From the NCBI GenBank assembly GCA_026168455.1, contig CM047425.1, forward strand, positions 19,794,648 through 19,858,647: a stretch of DNA of 64,000 bases, written 5' to 3'. Position 1 is the first letter of the stretch, and the number at the start of each line of letters is the position of its first letter. Of the stretch, positions 1 through 10,900 are shown piece by piece. The DNA is from Theocolax elegans. Taxonomy: Eukaryota; Arthropoda; Insecta; Hymenoptera; Cerocephalidae. The translations under genes and the position numbers were made by a program. The notes beneath the pieces are model-generated. The model had not been told where the DNA came from. It did no database searches and saw only the letters and a list, made by a program, of their open reading frames with translations.

Positions 1-116
1 TTGGCTGGAGGTTCTAATGGATTATAATCATCTGCTTTAGTGCGATCCACTACTATCCTAAAAGCTCGACTGAAGTTAGGACTATTTTTTAGCTTTGTTA
101 TTTCTTCTTCAGACTT
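1..116 (-). CDS. Exon 3 of unknown small Cys-containing protein (partial, runs off left edge)
   Basis: This is a minus-strand exon open from a 3' splice site (ATATAG, exon begins AAG at 116) to the window edge. The frame is open for 38 codons and ends in a D-D-Y-N-P-L-E-P-P motif. It joins the exon at 371-198 in phase 0. The encoded stretch is charged and looks like genuine protein in an AT-rich region where chance frames stop quickly. I do not recognise the family. The gene continues to the left of the window, so its length and C-terminus are unknown. Confidence 0.6.
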
Positions 117-197
117 CTATATTACAAGAAAGTATATCATATTAAATACAGATACTTATATTATGTACATATATTAATTAAAAAAATTTAAACTCAC

Positions 198-371
198 TAC
201 AAGATTAGTGTTAATTAGAACCATAGCTGCTCCATATTCTCTGTGGATTGCATGAGTGTACATTAAACAGTTGTAACAGCGATGAATAACCCATGCACCA
301 ACACTTCTAACTTCCACTAGAGTAGGCTGTTCTTTTGTTATATTTTCTAATTTATTAACAGTAACAAGATC
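198..371 (-). CDS. Exon 2 of unknown small Cys-containing protein
   Basis: The exon is 174 nt (58 codons) on the minus strand. The 3' splice site is at 372-373 (TTTTTAAG) and the 5' splice site is GTGAGT at 197-192. It begins and ends in phase 0. The peptide includes W-V-I-H-R-C-Y-N-C and T-H-A-I-H, a C-x2-C pair next to histidines. With the C-x-C pair of exon 1 this could make a small metal-binding fold of the Mss4/GFA kind, but that is inference from cysteine spacing only. The alternative donor three bases earlier (GTAGTG) also keeps phase 0. Confidence 0.62.
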
Positions 372-596
372 CTTAAAAAGAAAATTACATTTCTAAATAA
401 AGTATATTAAGTATAAATAAATAGTTTAAAATTATAATATAAGGTTAAATCAAGCTTTGCAAGTTGACAAATTTGAAATGAGCAATAGAAATAATTTCAA
501 AACATAGTTATGTAGATATATTCCATAATAATGTTTTAAATGATCAAAAATTATTAATAAACTTAAGATTAAAATTAACTTAACATAAATACTTAC

Positions 597-719
597 ATTT
601 TTAAAAAAACTATCACTCTGTTCGATCACACTTAGTTCAATCTCATCAATATTGACACAGCGTAATTCACAATCTTTTGTTTTTATTGATACATTTAAAC
701 ATTTGCATGTCACATACAT
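597..719 (-). CDS. First coding exon of unknown small Cys-containing protein
   Basis: The exon starts at ATG 719-717, the only ATG in the frame after an in-frame TAA further upstream. It is 41 codons long and ends at a consensus donor AAT|GTAAGT (596-591), phase 0. It opens M-Y-V-T-C-K-C-L-N-V, a C-x-C pair, followed by two more cysteines. Exons 719-597, 371-198 and 116-1 join without any phase conflict, which supports a real multi-exon gene transcribed leftwards. The frame is open back to 752 without another ATG, so an earlier non-AUG start cannot be excluded. I do not recognise the function. Confidence 0.6.
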
Positions 720-752
720 TTTACAAATTTGGGAAGAATTCAATATTTCCAA

Positions 753-2250
753 AAATAGTTTGATGCAAGCGTATTTTATGTATTTGGCAAGAAATTATTC
801 AGTATCTTGACTTTCTGATATATTTTATTTATCACATATACAATGTTGTAATCTGAAATAAAAAATGAATAAAGATTATTCAACATTAAAGGTGGAATAT
901 AAGTGAAATGAAATCAAACACTCATTAAGTATAATAAACATAGAGAGTTTCAATGGCTATATCAATGTTTTGTTTGTTAAAATAGTAAAGAATAAAACCT
1001 GAAAATCAAGTTTTATAATTTATGCACATTTTTATGTTGATTTTGCACAAGAATATTTTAATTATGTGCTATTGAATAAAGTTCATGTGCATATTTTTAA
1101 ATATAGATGAGAAATATCATCTGTTTATAGATACAAATATTTAATGTTTGTAAAATAAAATGAACGCAATAACTTTGATAATAATAAAGTATTACATTTG
1201 TATATAATAATTTTAAATTGTAAGGTTAATATCAATATATCTTGAAATAACTGAGATAGAATTAATTTGGGAAATATATATCACTTTCACTTGAATGAGT
1301 GGTAAAAGTGATGAATAATTATTATTTTATTTTAATAATGAATTGATCTACATGTATATATGTATTATAATGAGCCCCTATGTTTATTTAAAAATTCTTC
1401 ATAAAATAAAGTTTTTGAAAAAAATAATAAATACTGAGAAAGTAATCATAAATACTTATATCTGAATACATAAATTAATCATTAATTCCTTATTTGACAG
1501 TAAAATTGACGAAAAGAATTTGCTTGATTGTGTATAAAAAATTCAACAATGTCAACAGCTGATGCTAACACAGTAATAATAAAATATTCAACGAGTAACA
1601 AAAGCTAATCAATAAGTTAATATGAAGAGGTAGAATAAAATTTGACAATGGTATAATAAAACTGTAGTTATATTTGTCTCTATATATACTGTAACTATAC
1701 CATAGATAAATAAATAATTTAGAAAAAAAACATTTAACCTCCACGATTGATATTGCATGTACATAATGTTGTATATATCCGACAGAAAACAAAAAAAGTA
1801 ACACACAAAACATTATATTTATATTGTACAAAAAGTTACAGAAACAAGATCAATAACAATGAAATTATGCGGACGAAAAACTAAACAATGTAAAGAAACT
1901 TTTGATATACGTAAATGTACATATCTATGTAAAAAAAGGCCGACAGAAAACCGTTTATAATGTAAAATACTGTGGAACAACAAACATTGAAAAACCACTT
2001 GAGAGATAATAAAAAATATAGAAGTATTTACCATAAAGTTTGACAAAATCGTGGAGAAAGGTAGACTAGAATGGCGAAATATCCATTGAGAAAGAAAAAA
2101 CAAATTCACAAGGTGTATAGGTATATATATGTATGTATATTCGCCGCGTTACAAAGGTATAGGTCGTCGACGTCGTCGTTCTTTTTTGCGGTCCTCCTCT
2201 TCTGACTTGTTCCCTCCCCCACACCAAGAGACACACGAAAGATATTTAAA
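753..2250. other. AT-rich intergenic stretch
   Basis: This is very AT-rich DNA upstream of the leftward gene at 719. The open frames at 1565-1831, 1609-1806 and 1819-2109 (minus) are low-complexity, hydrophobic or repetitive and have no recognisable domain or splice context. I see no RNA gene. The promoter of the leftward gene should lie in the first few hundred bases, but I find no clear core element. Confidence 0.5.
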
Positions 2251-2615
2251 GCTCAACGAAGTCAGCGATAAACTTATGAATTTCGCTAAAAAAAAATACA
2301 CTTAATTGTGGAATCGTTTGCAGGATTTGCAAATGGAAAGTAAAAAATTGCGGGTGCCTTAGTTTTTTTGCAAAAAATTAAAAACTATTGAAGCAGCGGA
2401 AAAGTGGGGGTAGGGTATTTTTGCCGTTAAAAAAGCTTCATATTAATATGCGACCAATACCATTCGTTTGCAAATTAATTGTGGATTACGAATTCAATGT
2501 CAATTGTACCTAATTTGCAATAATTATGCAAATAATAAATACTGATATATATGAGTCAATTGCGCCTTATAGGAGTCGGTCTGCGCATGACAGTTCGTTT
2601 CGCGTTCCGATTTTC
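2251..2615 (+). repeat. Left arm of a ~365-bp inverted repeat
   Basis: The sequence from GCTCAACGAAGTCAGCGATAAAC to GTTCCGATTTTC reappears in reverse complement at 4628-4993 with only scattered differences. It contains a short open stretch (N-E-V-S-D-K-L) and a GC-rich GTGGGGGTAGGG tract. Similarity stops abruptly at both ends, so the arms are discrete. They could be long terminal inverted repeats of one non-autonomous transposon or two copies of a dispersed repeat in opposite orientation. Confidence 0.8.
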
Positions 2616-4627
2616 TGGCATAACCTAACTTTTATTATTAAATATCTGGACGATATTGTCGTTTTGCAATTAAATGTTTTTAAGTTTATAATAAAGAAGA
2701 ATATAAGAGTACACCATAAACTTTTATTGGTTTAATCAAAATATTGAATAACTTAGTTTTTTTTGTAATTACAAATAATATATTCTATCACAATTCACAA
2801 ATTATTTGACATGAATCCTCGGTCCCTGGGCAATTTAAAAGACCTCGGATACTGTTTTTGTAATGTTTTGCCTTATTTTTCTTTGCAGATTTTCTTTTAT
2901 TAATAAAGATTGGTAATTAAAATACATATTTGTTTGTATAACTAAGTAAATCATTATAATGCAGTTAATTATTAAAACATTATATAAAAAATTTATACTG
3001 AAGTTTTTATCAACTCCTCCAAATAAAGCCAATCTAAGTTTGCAGGCAAAAGAGGAGCTTCATAGGAAAAGTTTTTCATATTAAAAATAGTTGTTTTATG
3101 CTTAAAATCTTTAAATTTTAAGAAATTAGGCTTAAATGTAGGTTACAATCTAATAATAATATGATGTTAAAAACTAGTATATTCAGTTACAAAAATGTAT
3201 TTGAACTCAGCAGCAATTACGCAAATTGATTTAGTCATAAGTATGGTAAAATTTTGATAAAGAAGACTGGAATCTGTTCTCTGTGCATACCATTAAAAAA
3301 AGCTTATATTTTGTTCTGAATAAAGAAATTTTTTAAAATATATTTTTTTTACTTTTTTCGTGTTACTTTTTTTATAATATGAAATGAAAGTGTACATTTC
3401 AAAATCATACATGGTACATATCGACATGTGAAACTAATTTTCTTATCAACTTTCTTTCTTTTTAAATTTTATTTAATAATGAAATAGTAAGATATACTCA
3501 GCTATATTATAATAAAGATATATTATATAATGACTTTTTTTTATACCAATAAATTATCTAATTATTTACCATTTCATTTAAATTTAAAGTAAAAATTGGT
3601 CTGAAATTAGTAAAATTATGTACTCATTTTACAAAAATTTATAAATTTTAACAGTCAACATTTACCATTTTTACAGTTTTATTATGCATATTTCTTATAT
3701 TAATATTTTACAAATATATTTTAAAATTTTTTGTACATTCATTAGATATACTCAAATACAATTTACATTTCATTTATTTCCTTGTAAAGAATTCACTACT
3801 TATAATGATCAAAAAATTTGATTAAAGTGAATATTTGTTTAATCATTAAGAAAAATTGTTAGTACGGTAAAATCATAAAATATAGTTTAATATATGTACA
3901 TTTAATAATTCGTTTGACATATGATATCCTGTTTGACTTGATCTAATATCCTAAAAATTAAAGTTCAGTAACTGCAGTTGCAAATTGATCACTGTAACTG
4001 AATGTTAAGGAATAATATATATTGATTTAGATAATTTATTTAGTGTTGTTAATGTGATTATACTGAAATTAAACAAGAAATTAAAATTGTGAGTACTTAA
4101 TACTATCATTCGAACAGAGTTGCAGAAGTATCCGCTCACATTCTTGAGTCAGAGATTAAAAAAAGCTGTGTGTTAATGTTTTAATTTTATTTTAAGTGCA
4201 TAATACAAAGTTTAGTTACACTATTGAAAAAAAAACAGAATAGCATGAATAAAAATCTTATTAATTTATGTTATTAGTTCTCAAAAGTAATAAAAATTAG
4301 TTATATTATGTTAAAATATTGAATTTACTTAAGCCTGCTTTTGCAAACAGAAATAATAAATTATTGCACTTTTGACATTTTAAAATCTTACTCTTGCAGC
4401 TACTAATTTTATAAATATTGGTCATTGTATCGATACTCTTGTTAAATAGATTAATCTAATATATATTTAACAAGATAAGAGTGAATGATCTATTTTTTAT
4501 TAAGTACAAAAAATGGTGCAGTTAATGAAGTATTTATTTTTTTATTTAACATTTGGAAGTACAATGAAAGATAGATTATAGAGAGATAAGCATAATCATA
4601 GTATCAAACTCTCTAGACCATATGTCG
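2616..4627. other. Spacer between inverted repeat arms
   Basis: About 2 kb of AT-rich DNA with no convincing coding region. The open frame at 2835-3032 (minus) is short and unremarkable. If the flanking arms are terminal repeats, this is the interior of a non-coding element. Confidence 0.5.
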
Positions 4628-4993
4628 GAAAATCGGAACGCGAAACGAACTGTCATGCGCAGACCGACTCTTATAAGGCGCGATTGACTCATGTATAAAA
4701 GTAATTATTATTTACATAATTATTTCAAATTAGGTACAATTGACATTGAATTCGTAATCCGCAATTAATTTGCAAACGAATGGTATTAGTTTCATATTAA
4801 TATGAAGCTTTTTTAACGGCAAAAATACCCTACCCCCACTTTTCCGCTGCTTCAATAGTTTTTAATTTTTTGCAAAAAAACTAAGACACCCGCAATTTTT
4901 TACTTTCCATTTACAAATCCTGCAAACGATTCCACAATTAACTGTATTTTTTTTTTAGCGAAATTTATAAGTTTATCGCTGACTTCGTTGAGC
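4628..4993 (-). repeat. Right arm of the ~365-bp inverted repeat
   Basis: Reverse complement of 2251-2615. On the minus strand it supplies the last ~35 codons of a 139-codon open frame (5319-4900) ending K-K-I-Q-L-I-V-E-S-F-A. The left arm has the same frame with small changes, so this may be the relic of an ancestral reading frame within the repeat. Confidence 0.8.
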
Positions 4994-6039
4994 TGATATT
5001 TAAGTACAAGATATTCCGAAGCCGCGAATAATAAAGAAAAAACTAAGGATGAATAGAAAAATGTTAGAAGAGGCCGAACCGAAGAGAGGATACGTCCTTT
5101 TCGTGTGTTTTCTGCGCGATATGTAGTTATGTGCGCGTGCGCTCCCCCAACGAGACGTAAACACACACTGCGCCCGAAAAGTGAAAGAGGGAGAGAAAGA
5201 CTTACAAGTGTGTGACCGACCGTTCCGACGAGAAAAACACACCGATCTCGCACACGTACAGCGCACACGCGCGTTCGCACACACACGCGCACACACACGT
5301 ACATGCTAACACGGTACACAACAACCTTTCTTTTTTAATAGATAGACACACTGACACAACGTAAATAATGCATATACCTATACGTACCTGTTCGTATGGT
5401 ATGTGTTGATACCAGCATTAGTGGTAAATCAGTTGTAAACAAAATATTCTACATATACACATATACGTATATATCTATATATATATTTGCTAAAAATAAA
5501 TGCGCACTCTCGATCAAATAGTCGTGTGTGTATAGTATACGACACTCTCTTCGCTTATACTGTATATTACATTATAGTAGTTTATACAAATGTAGCGTGA
5601 TATAAAATACTACTGCATATATGTAAAGGAGTGCCGATTATACATATGTTTATATGTGTGTATACGTCTGCTCGAAGTGAGCGTAGGCAATAAACGTGTG
5701 TACGTGCGGATTCGAACGTTTCGTTTTCGACCATTCTCAAGATGAATCCCATATACAGTTATTTACATTACCGACTGAGCACCGAACGTCAAAATTGAGT
5801 TTTTTTTCTTCGACGCTATATTTTTCGAGGTGGAAAACTACGCATTAGATATTTCCAAGTTTTACTATTTTTGTGCAGACGTATATGGTACGCCGCGTCT
5901 TGATTTGGCGAGCTAATTTGTGTACATTTCTAGATAAATAATAACGTCGACCAAATCTTGATGTAATTTTTCGGTTTATTTTGAATATATTATTAAACCA
6001 TATTATTAATTTTTGCTCAAATGTAATAAATCATATATA
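4994..6039. other. Intergenic DNA with CA/CG simple repeats
   Basis: No gene recognised. The stretch around 5262-5310 is a mixed CA/CG dinucleotide repeat, and 5450-5490 holds AT/TA runs. The minus open frame across 4900-5319 is mostly Arg/Val/Cys-rich translation of the CA/CG repeat and is not taken as a gene. The right end borders the gypsy 5' LTR. Confidence 0.5.
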
Positions 6040-6407
6040 TGTGGGGCCTCAAGGCAATCTGCCGCGCCGACCGAGGAAGCAGAAGCTGTTACCACGACAG
6101 GACCTACCTTAGCTTTCCGAGACAGCCGCAGACTTCATGCGGCGCTCTCGGCGGCCGCCATCTTAAGTGGCGTAATGAAAGCGCGGGGAAAAAGTATTCA
6201 CTTCCGAGAGTTCGAGGAGAGAGCATCAAGAAGAGGATCCACGCATCGCTTCGTGCCAAGATCGACTCGCTTTATTTGTACTGTAGAAAACAATAAATGG
6301 TGATTTAGTTTGTTTTAAAAAGGGAGTTTGCTTTGGGACCTCCTTCTCCCTTAGCCGCTCCGGGAAGTTCCGAGGTTCATTATTACCGCCTCCTTTTAAT
6401 TTCCAAA
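6040..6407 (+). repeat. 5' LTR of gypsy element
   Basis: Starts TGTGGGGCC and ends TTCCAAA, 368 bp. It matches the 3' LTR at 11168-11535 base for base by eye (constant offset 5128). AATAAA at 6292-6297 is the likely polyadenylation signal, so the R region should end shortly after it. Confidence 0.93.
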
Positions 6408-6408
6408 G

Positions 6409-6421
6409 TGGTGACCCCGAC
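6409..6421 (+). promoter_or_regulatory. Primer binding site, tRNA-Trp type
   Basis: TGGTGACCCCGAC follows the 5' LTR after one base. It is complementary to the 3' end (including CCA) of insect tRNA-Trp as I recall it. A tRNA-Trp primer is typical of the CsRn1 branch of Ty3/gypsy. Confidence 0.8.
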
Positions 6422-6879
6422 ATCGAGTTTTAGTCGACGCTTCTCCGCTCTCTCTCTCACTCGCCGATCGACAGGTCCAGCCTCGACACACCCCAGGTAC
6501 GCCGCGATCGAGCCTCTCGCGCGACCTAGAGCTCTCCGCCAGGAGAAGGCGCACACGCCAGCCGCGTCGGTCGCCATCTTGAAAAAGTAAAAAAAAAAAT
6601 TTTTCGCGCGCTTATCCTCGTACATCACCGCTTCCGTTGCGGTCCAAAAAAAAAAAAGATAAGATAAAACTTTGTGAAGTGCGCGTCGATCGTACCCAAA
6701 AATAAAAAAAAAAAAAAAAAAAAAAAACTGGTATGCTCGTTCGCGTGTTCTACGCTTAAAAAACATTTTTATTATTTTTTCGGGGAATTGGCCTCGCTGC
6801 GCCGTATAGCCTTCTGCGAATCCCCGTGCAGTGCCTCATTAACCATTGCGTGCGCTGCAGTGATCGCTCGCAGTTCAAC
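6422..6879 (+). other. Gypsy leader (5' untranslated region)
   Basis: Leader between primer site and gag start. It contains an A-rich homopolymer at about 6698-6726 and several out-of-frame short open frames. A packaging signal would be expected here but cannot be identified by eye. Confidence 0.6.
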
Positions 6880-7911
6880 ATGTCGCTGATGCACAGCCCT
6901 CAGAAAGTCGACTCCGAGCCACCGCTGGCAGGCTCGTTGGGAGAGGAGACCTTTAGCCGCTCAACCGCCGTCACAACGCAGCACGTCGCCGCTTCCGGCA
7001 CAATGCGACTTCCATCCGGCGAAGACCAGTCACACCCACCGGTCGAAGCCACCTCCCGGTGCACGCTCCCGACGTACTGGAGCTTCAATCCGCAATTATG
7101 GTTTGCTCAGGCAGAAGCTACCTTCAACTCCAGCAAAATCACAGGCGATGTGAGCAGATACAATTTGCTCGTGGCCAGCCTCCCACCTGAGGTCGCCCAG
7201 GAGGTCTCCGACATCATCCTGTCTCCGCCCTCCTCAGGCCGATACCTAGCCCTCAAAACGGCAGTACTCCAGCGCTTAACTGTTTCAGCCGACCACCAGC
7301 TTCATCAGCTCCTAAATGAGGTACAACTAGGCGACCAAACACCCTCGCAGCTCCTGAGGAAGATGAGACGGCTGGCGGGCAACGCCATCTCCGACGAGGC
7401 CCTCAAGGTCAAGTGGCTCGACCTTCTACCTCCATACGCCAGCCGGATGTGCCGAGTTCTGACAGCCACATCTCTCGATGAGCTGGCCTTGCTAGCAGAC
7501 CAGCTGGTGGCACCTGAATCCACGGCTCCAACTGTCCAAGCTGTTCATCGCCGTTTGTCGCCCGCACCAGGTCAGTCCAGTGGATGCTCTGCAGCACCCC
7601 CGTCTCCATCTCCATCGACGGATATCTCTGCACTCCAGCTGAGCATCGCACAGCTAGTTGCCATCGCTCAGCAGCAGTCGGCCATGCTGCAATCCATCGC
7701 GGCCACTCTCGCCGCTTCCAACCATCAACAACATCACCGTAGCCGTTCGCTCAGCCGCCCGACTGCGCGAAACAACTCCCTGCGACGCCCGCAGTCACCA
7801 GCGCCATCCAGCGATAGCAGCAACGCCTCGTGGTGCTGGTATCACCGGCGTTTCGCCAACGAGGCGACACAGTGCAAACCGCCCTGTTCCTTCCCAGCCC
7901 AGGGAAACTAG
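6880..7911 (+). CDS. gag: Gypsy Gag polyprotein
   Basis: Structural capsid protein of the gypsy element, 343 residues from ATG 6880. The frame is open 18 codons further up (6826), but ATG 6880 has a better context (AACATGT) and is preferred. The N-terminal half is Ser/Pro-rich. The middle holds a capsid-like region starting at a Y-W-S-F-N-P-Q-L-W-F-A-Q-A-E motif, typical of insect gypsy Gag. A Ser/Gln-rich linker follows. The C-terminus has C319-x2-H322-x9-C332-x3-C336, the C-H-C-C nucleic-acid-binding motif of the CsRn1 group, in place of the usual C-C-H-C knuckle. Gag stops at TAG 7909-7911, directly after the slippery heptamer GGGAAAC. The frame overlaps pol by 82 nt. Confidence 0.93.
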   Translation: MSLMHSPQKVDSEPPLAGSLGEETFSRSTAVTTQHVAASGTMRLPSGEDQSHPPVEATSRCTLPTYWSFNPQLWFAQAEATFNSSKITGDVSRYNLLVASLPPEVAQEVSDIILSPPSSGRYLALKTAVLQRLTVSADHQLHQLLNEVQLGDQTPSQLLRKMRRLAGNAISDEALKVKWLDLLPPYASRMCRVLTATSLDELALLADQLVAPESTAPTVQAVHRRLSPAPGQSSGCSAAPPSPSPSTDISALQLSIAQLVAIAQQQSAMLQSIAATLAASNHQQHHRSRSLSRPTARNNSLRRPQSPAPSSDSSNASWCWYHRRFANEATQCKPPCSFPAQGN

Positions 7912-10900
7912 CTGCGCCGCCGCCTCCGCAGACACAGGCGGTGGACGGAGCCTACGAACATCGTCTGCACATTACCGACCGTACTTCTAGATTAAGGTTC
8001 CTGGTTGATACAGGCTCGGCCGTCTCTCTCTTGCCAAAGTCCCTCTTCAGAGGCCAACTCCCTCGTGGTGCACTGACGCTCAACGCAGCCAACGCCTCGG
8101 CCATCGCCACCTTCGGTTCTCATTCCATGATCCTGGACCTACAGCTACGGCGAGCTCTCCCCTGGCGTTTCATCATAGCGGATGTCAGTAACCCCATCAT
8201 AGGAGCAGATTTTCTGGCACACTTTGGCCTAGCAGTGGACCTTCAGAACAAGCGGCTTAGCGACGCGGAGTTCTCAATGCACGCTCCCGGTGCTCTTCTC
8301 CCTGCCAGCGTCCACTCAGTCGCCATCGTCATCTCCAACGATGTCGCCGAGGGCCCGTTCGCAGATCTGCTACTCGAGTACCAGGACCTGCTCACGCCAG
8401 GCAGTACCACCATCTCGCTGCCAGACCTGGACTCTCAGCACCATATAATTACCGTTGGACCTCCAGCCTCAGCCCGTCCTCGGCAACTTCACGGCGATCG
8501 CCTCGTCGCTGCCCGCGCTGAGTTCCGCGCCCTCTTGGCGCTCGGCATTGTCCGGCCTTCGGACAGCCACTGGGCCAGCCCCCTACGCCTGGTGCCCAAG
8601 CCTGATGGAAGCTATCGCATCACGGGAGACTACCGCCAGCTGAACTCCAGGACCATTCCAGACCGTTATCCCCTGCCGATCGTGGAGGACATCCTCCTCG
8701 AGTTGCAAGGCGACACCTTCGCCGCCCTCGACTTAAAGAAGGCCTTTTATCAACTTCCGATCGCTCCAGAGGACATTTGCAAGACGGCCATCACGACTCC
8801 CTTCGGCTTATTCGAGTTTACTCGTTCTTCTCTTGGTCTCCGCAACGCCGCTCAATCACTGCAGCGCGCCATGGACCATCTGCTGCGTGACCTCCCTTTC
8901 GCTCGGGCGTACCTCGATGATGTCATCGTGGCCTCGCACGGGCAGGATGAACATCGGAAACACCTGAGAACGCTCTTCGATACTCTCCGAGCCGCTGGCG
9001 TTCGAATCAACCCTGACAAATGCTCGCTGGGAAAGACAGAGATCCTATACCTGGGGCACCACGTCTCACCGGATGGAATTCGACCGCCTGCTCACCGTAT
9101 AGACGCCATCGCCGCATTCCCGCAGCCGTGCAACTCCACTCAACTGCGCAGATACCTAGGACTCCTGAACTACTACCGGCGGTGCATCCGCGGCGCCGCC
9201 CAGCTTCTAGCCCCGCTCAATGAGCTACTAAAGCACCGGCAGCAGAAAAAAAAGGCCTTCGACCTAGTTTGGACCACGGCTGCCCTGGACGCCTTCGCGA
9301 GGAGCAAGCAAGCCCTTGTCGACGCAACCACTACCACCTTCCTTCGAGCGGACGCGCCCGTGCGCCTCCTCACAGACGCTTCAGACGTGGCTATAGGCGC
9401 AGTCTTGGAGCAGCAGGATCGGGACGGAAGCTGGCGTCCTCTTGGTTTCTTTTCTCGGAAGCTGTCGGACACCGAGAAGCGATACAGCACCTACGACCGG
9501 GAGCTTCTCGCCGCATTCGCTGCCACCAAACACTTTCGCAGCATTCTGGAGGGCAGGCCATTCGAGCTGTTGTCGGACCATAAGCCGCTCACCTTCGCTG
9601 CACGGCAGCCACCGGACAAGGCTTCCCCGCGGCAAGCCAGACAGCTCGACTACCTGCTTCAATTTCAGGTCTCGCTGCGCTACGCCAAGGGAGTAGACAA
9701 CGTCGCAGCCGACGCCCTGTCTCGGGTCGAAACAGTCGACATGCCGGCACAGTTCGACTTGGAGATGCTCGCCCAACATCAAACCGACGACCAGGACCTG
9801 CCTCATCTCCTACAAGCCCCCAACGTCACCCTGCAGCCGCTCGACTTCAACGGAGCTACGCTGCACTGCTCAGTGGACGGCAATATTGTCAGGCCCTACG
9901 TTCCTCGAACGCTACGGAAACAGGTTTTTGAGACCCTGCATGGGCTAGCACACCCCAGCGTTCGAGCCACGGCCAAATTGGTGACTGGCAAATTCTTCTG
10001 GCCTAGCATGCGGAAGGACATCATCCGCTGGGCCCGCTCCTGCATCTCGTGCCAGCGGTCGAAGGTGCATAGGCACAACAGGGCCATTCTAGGCGAATTC
10101 GCTGCGCCTGACGCTCGATTCGACCACCTCCATCTCGACTTAATCAAGCTGCCGTTGCAAGAGGGGAAGCAATATTGCTTAACCATCGTTGACCGCTTCT
10201 CGAGGTGGCCAGAAGCCATTCCTATTCCGGATCAGCAAGCTGAAACAGTCGCTCGCGAGTTCCTGAACCGGTGGGTCTGCATCTTCGGCACGCCTCTCAC
10301 CATCACCACGGACCAAGGCCCGCAATTCGAGGCGAAGCTTTTCACGGCCCTTGCCTCGCTCATTGGGGCAAACCGAACGCGGACCGCGCCATACCACCCT
10401 CAGGCCAATGGCATGGTTGAGCGCCTCCATCGCACGCTTAAGGCCGCTCTGATGTGCTGCGCTCCAACTCCGTGGCCGCAGGCCTTACCAGCGGTTATGC
10501 TGGGCCTTCGCACAGCCTTCAAGGAGGATCTCCAGGCCTCACCGGCTGAGATGCTCTTCGGTACCTCGCTCAGGGTTCCCGGAGACTTCTTCGTGAACAG
10601 CAGCCATCCGGACGTCAACGCAGCCTCCTTCGTCATCGAGCTCCGCGAGCTAATGATTCGACTTCGTGCAGTACCAGGATCCAGACATGCTCCGCAGATC
10701 AACCCATTCTTTCACGCTCCTCTCCGCACCTGTTCTCATGTTTTCAGGCGTGTCGAGACGGTCAAGAAGCCGCTGCAACAACCCTACACTGGGCCGCACA
10801 GGGTGATCAACAGGCTGAATGACCTGGCCTACGTCATCGACGTCGATGGCCGCCCGAGAACAATCTCCACCTCGTCCCTTAAGCCAGCCTTTCTCGAAGC

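Noticed and set aside
4900..5319. 139-codon minus-strand open frame
   Set aside because: Most of it is translated CA/CG simple repeat, and the rest is the inverted-repeat arm. No domain.
6383..6766. 127-codon minus-strand frame in the gypsy leader
   Set aside because: Antisense to the element and largely translation of A/T homopolymers.
9381..9806. 141-codon antisense frame in pol, and other frames over 7.3-10.7 kb
   Set aside because: Shadow frames of the GC-rich pol gene, with no independent support.
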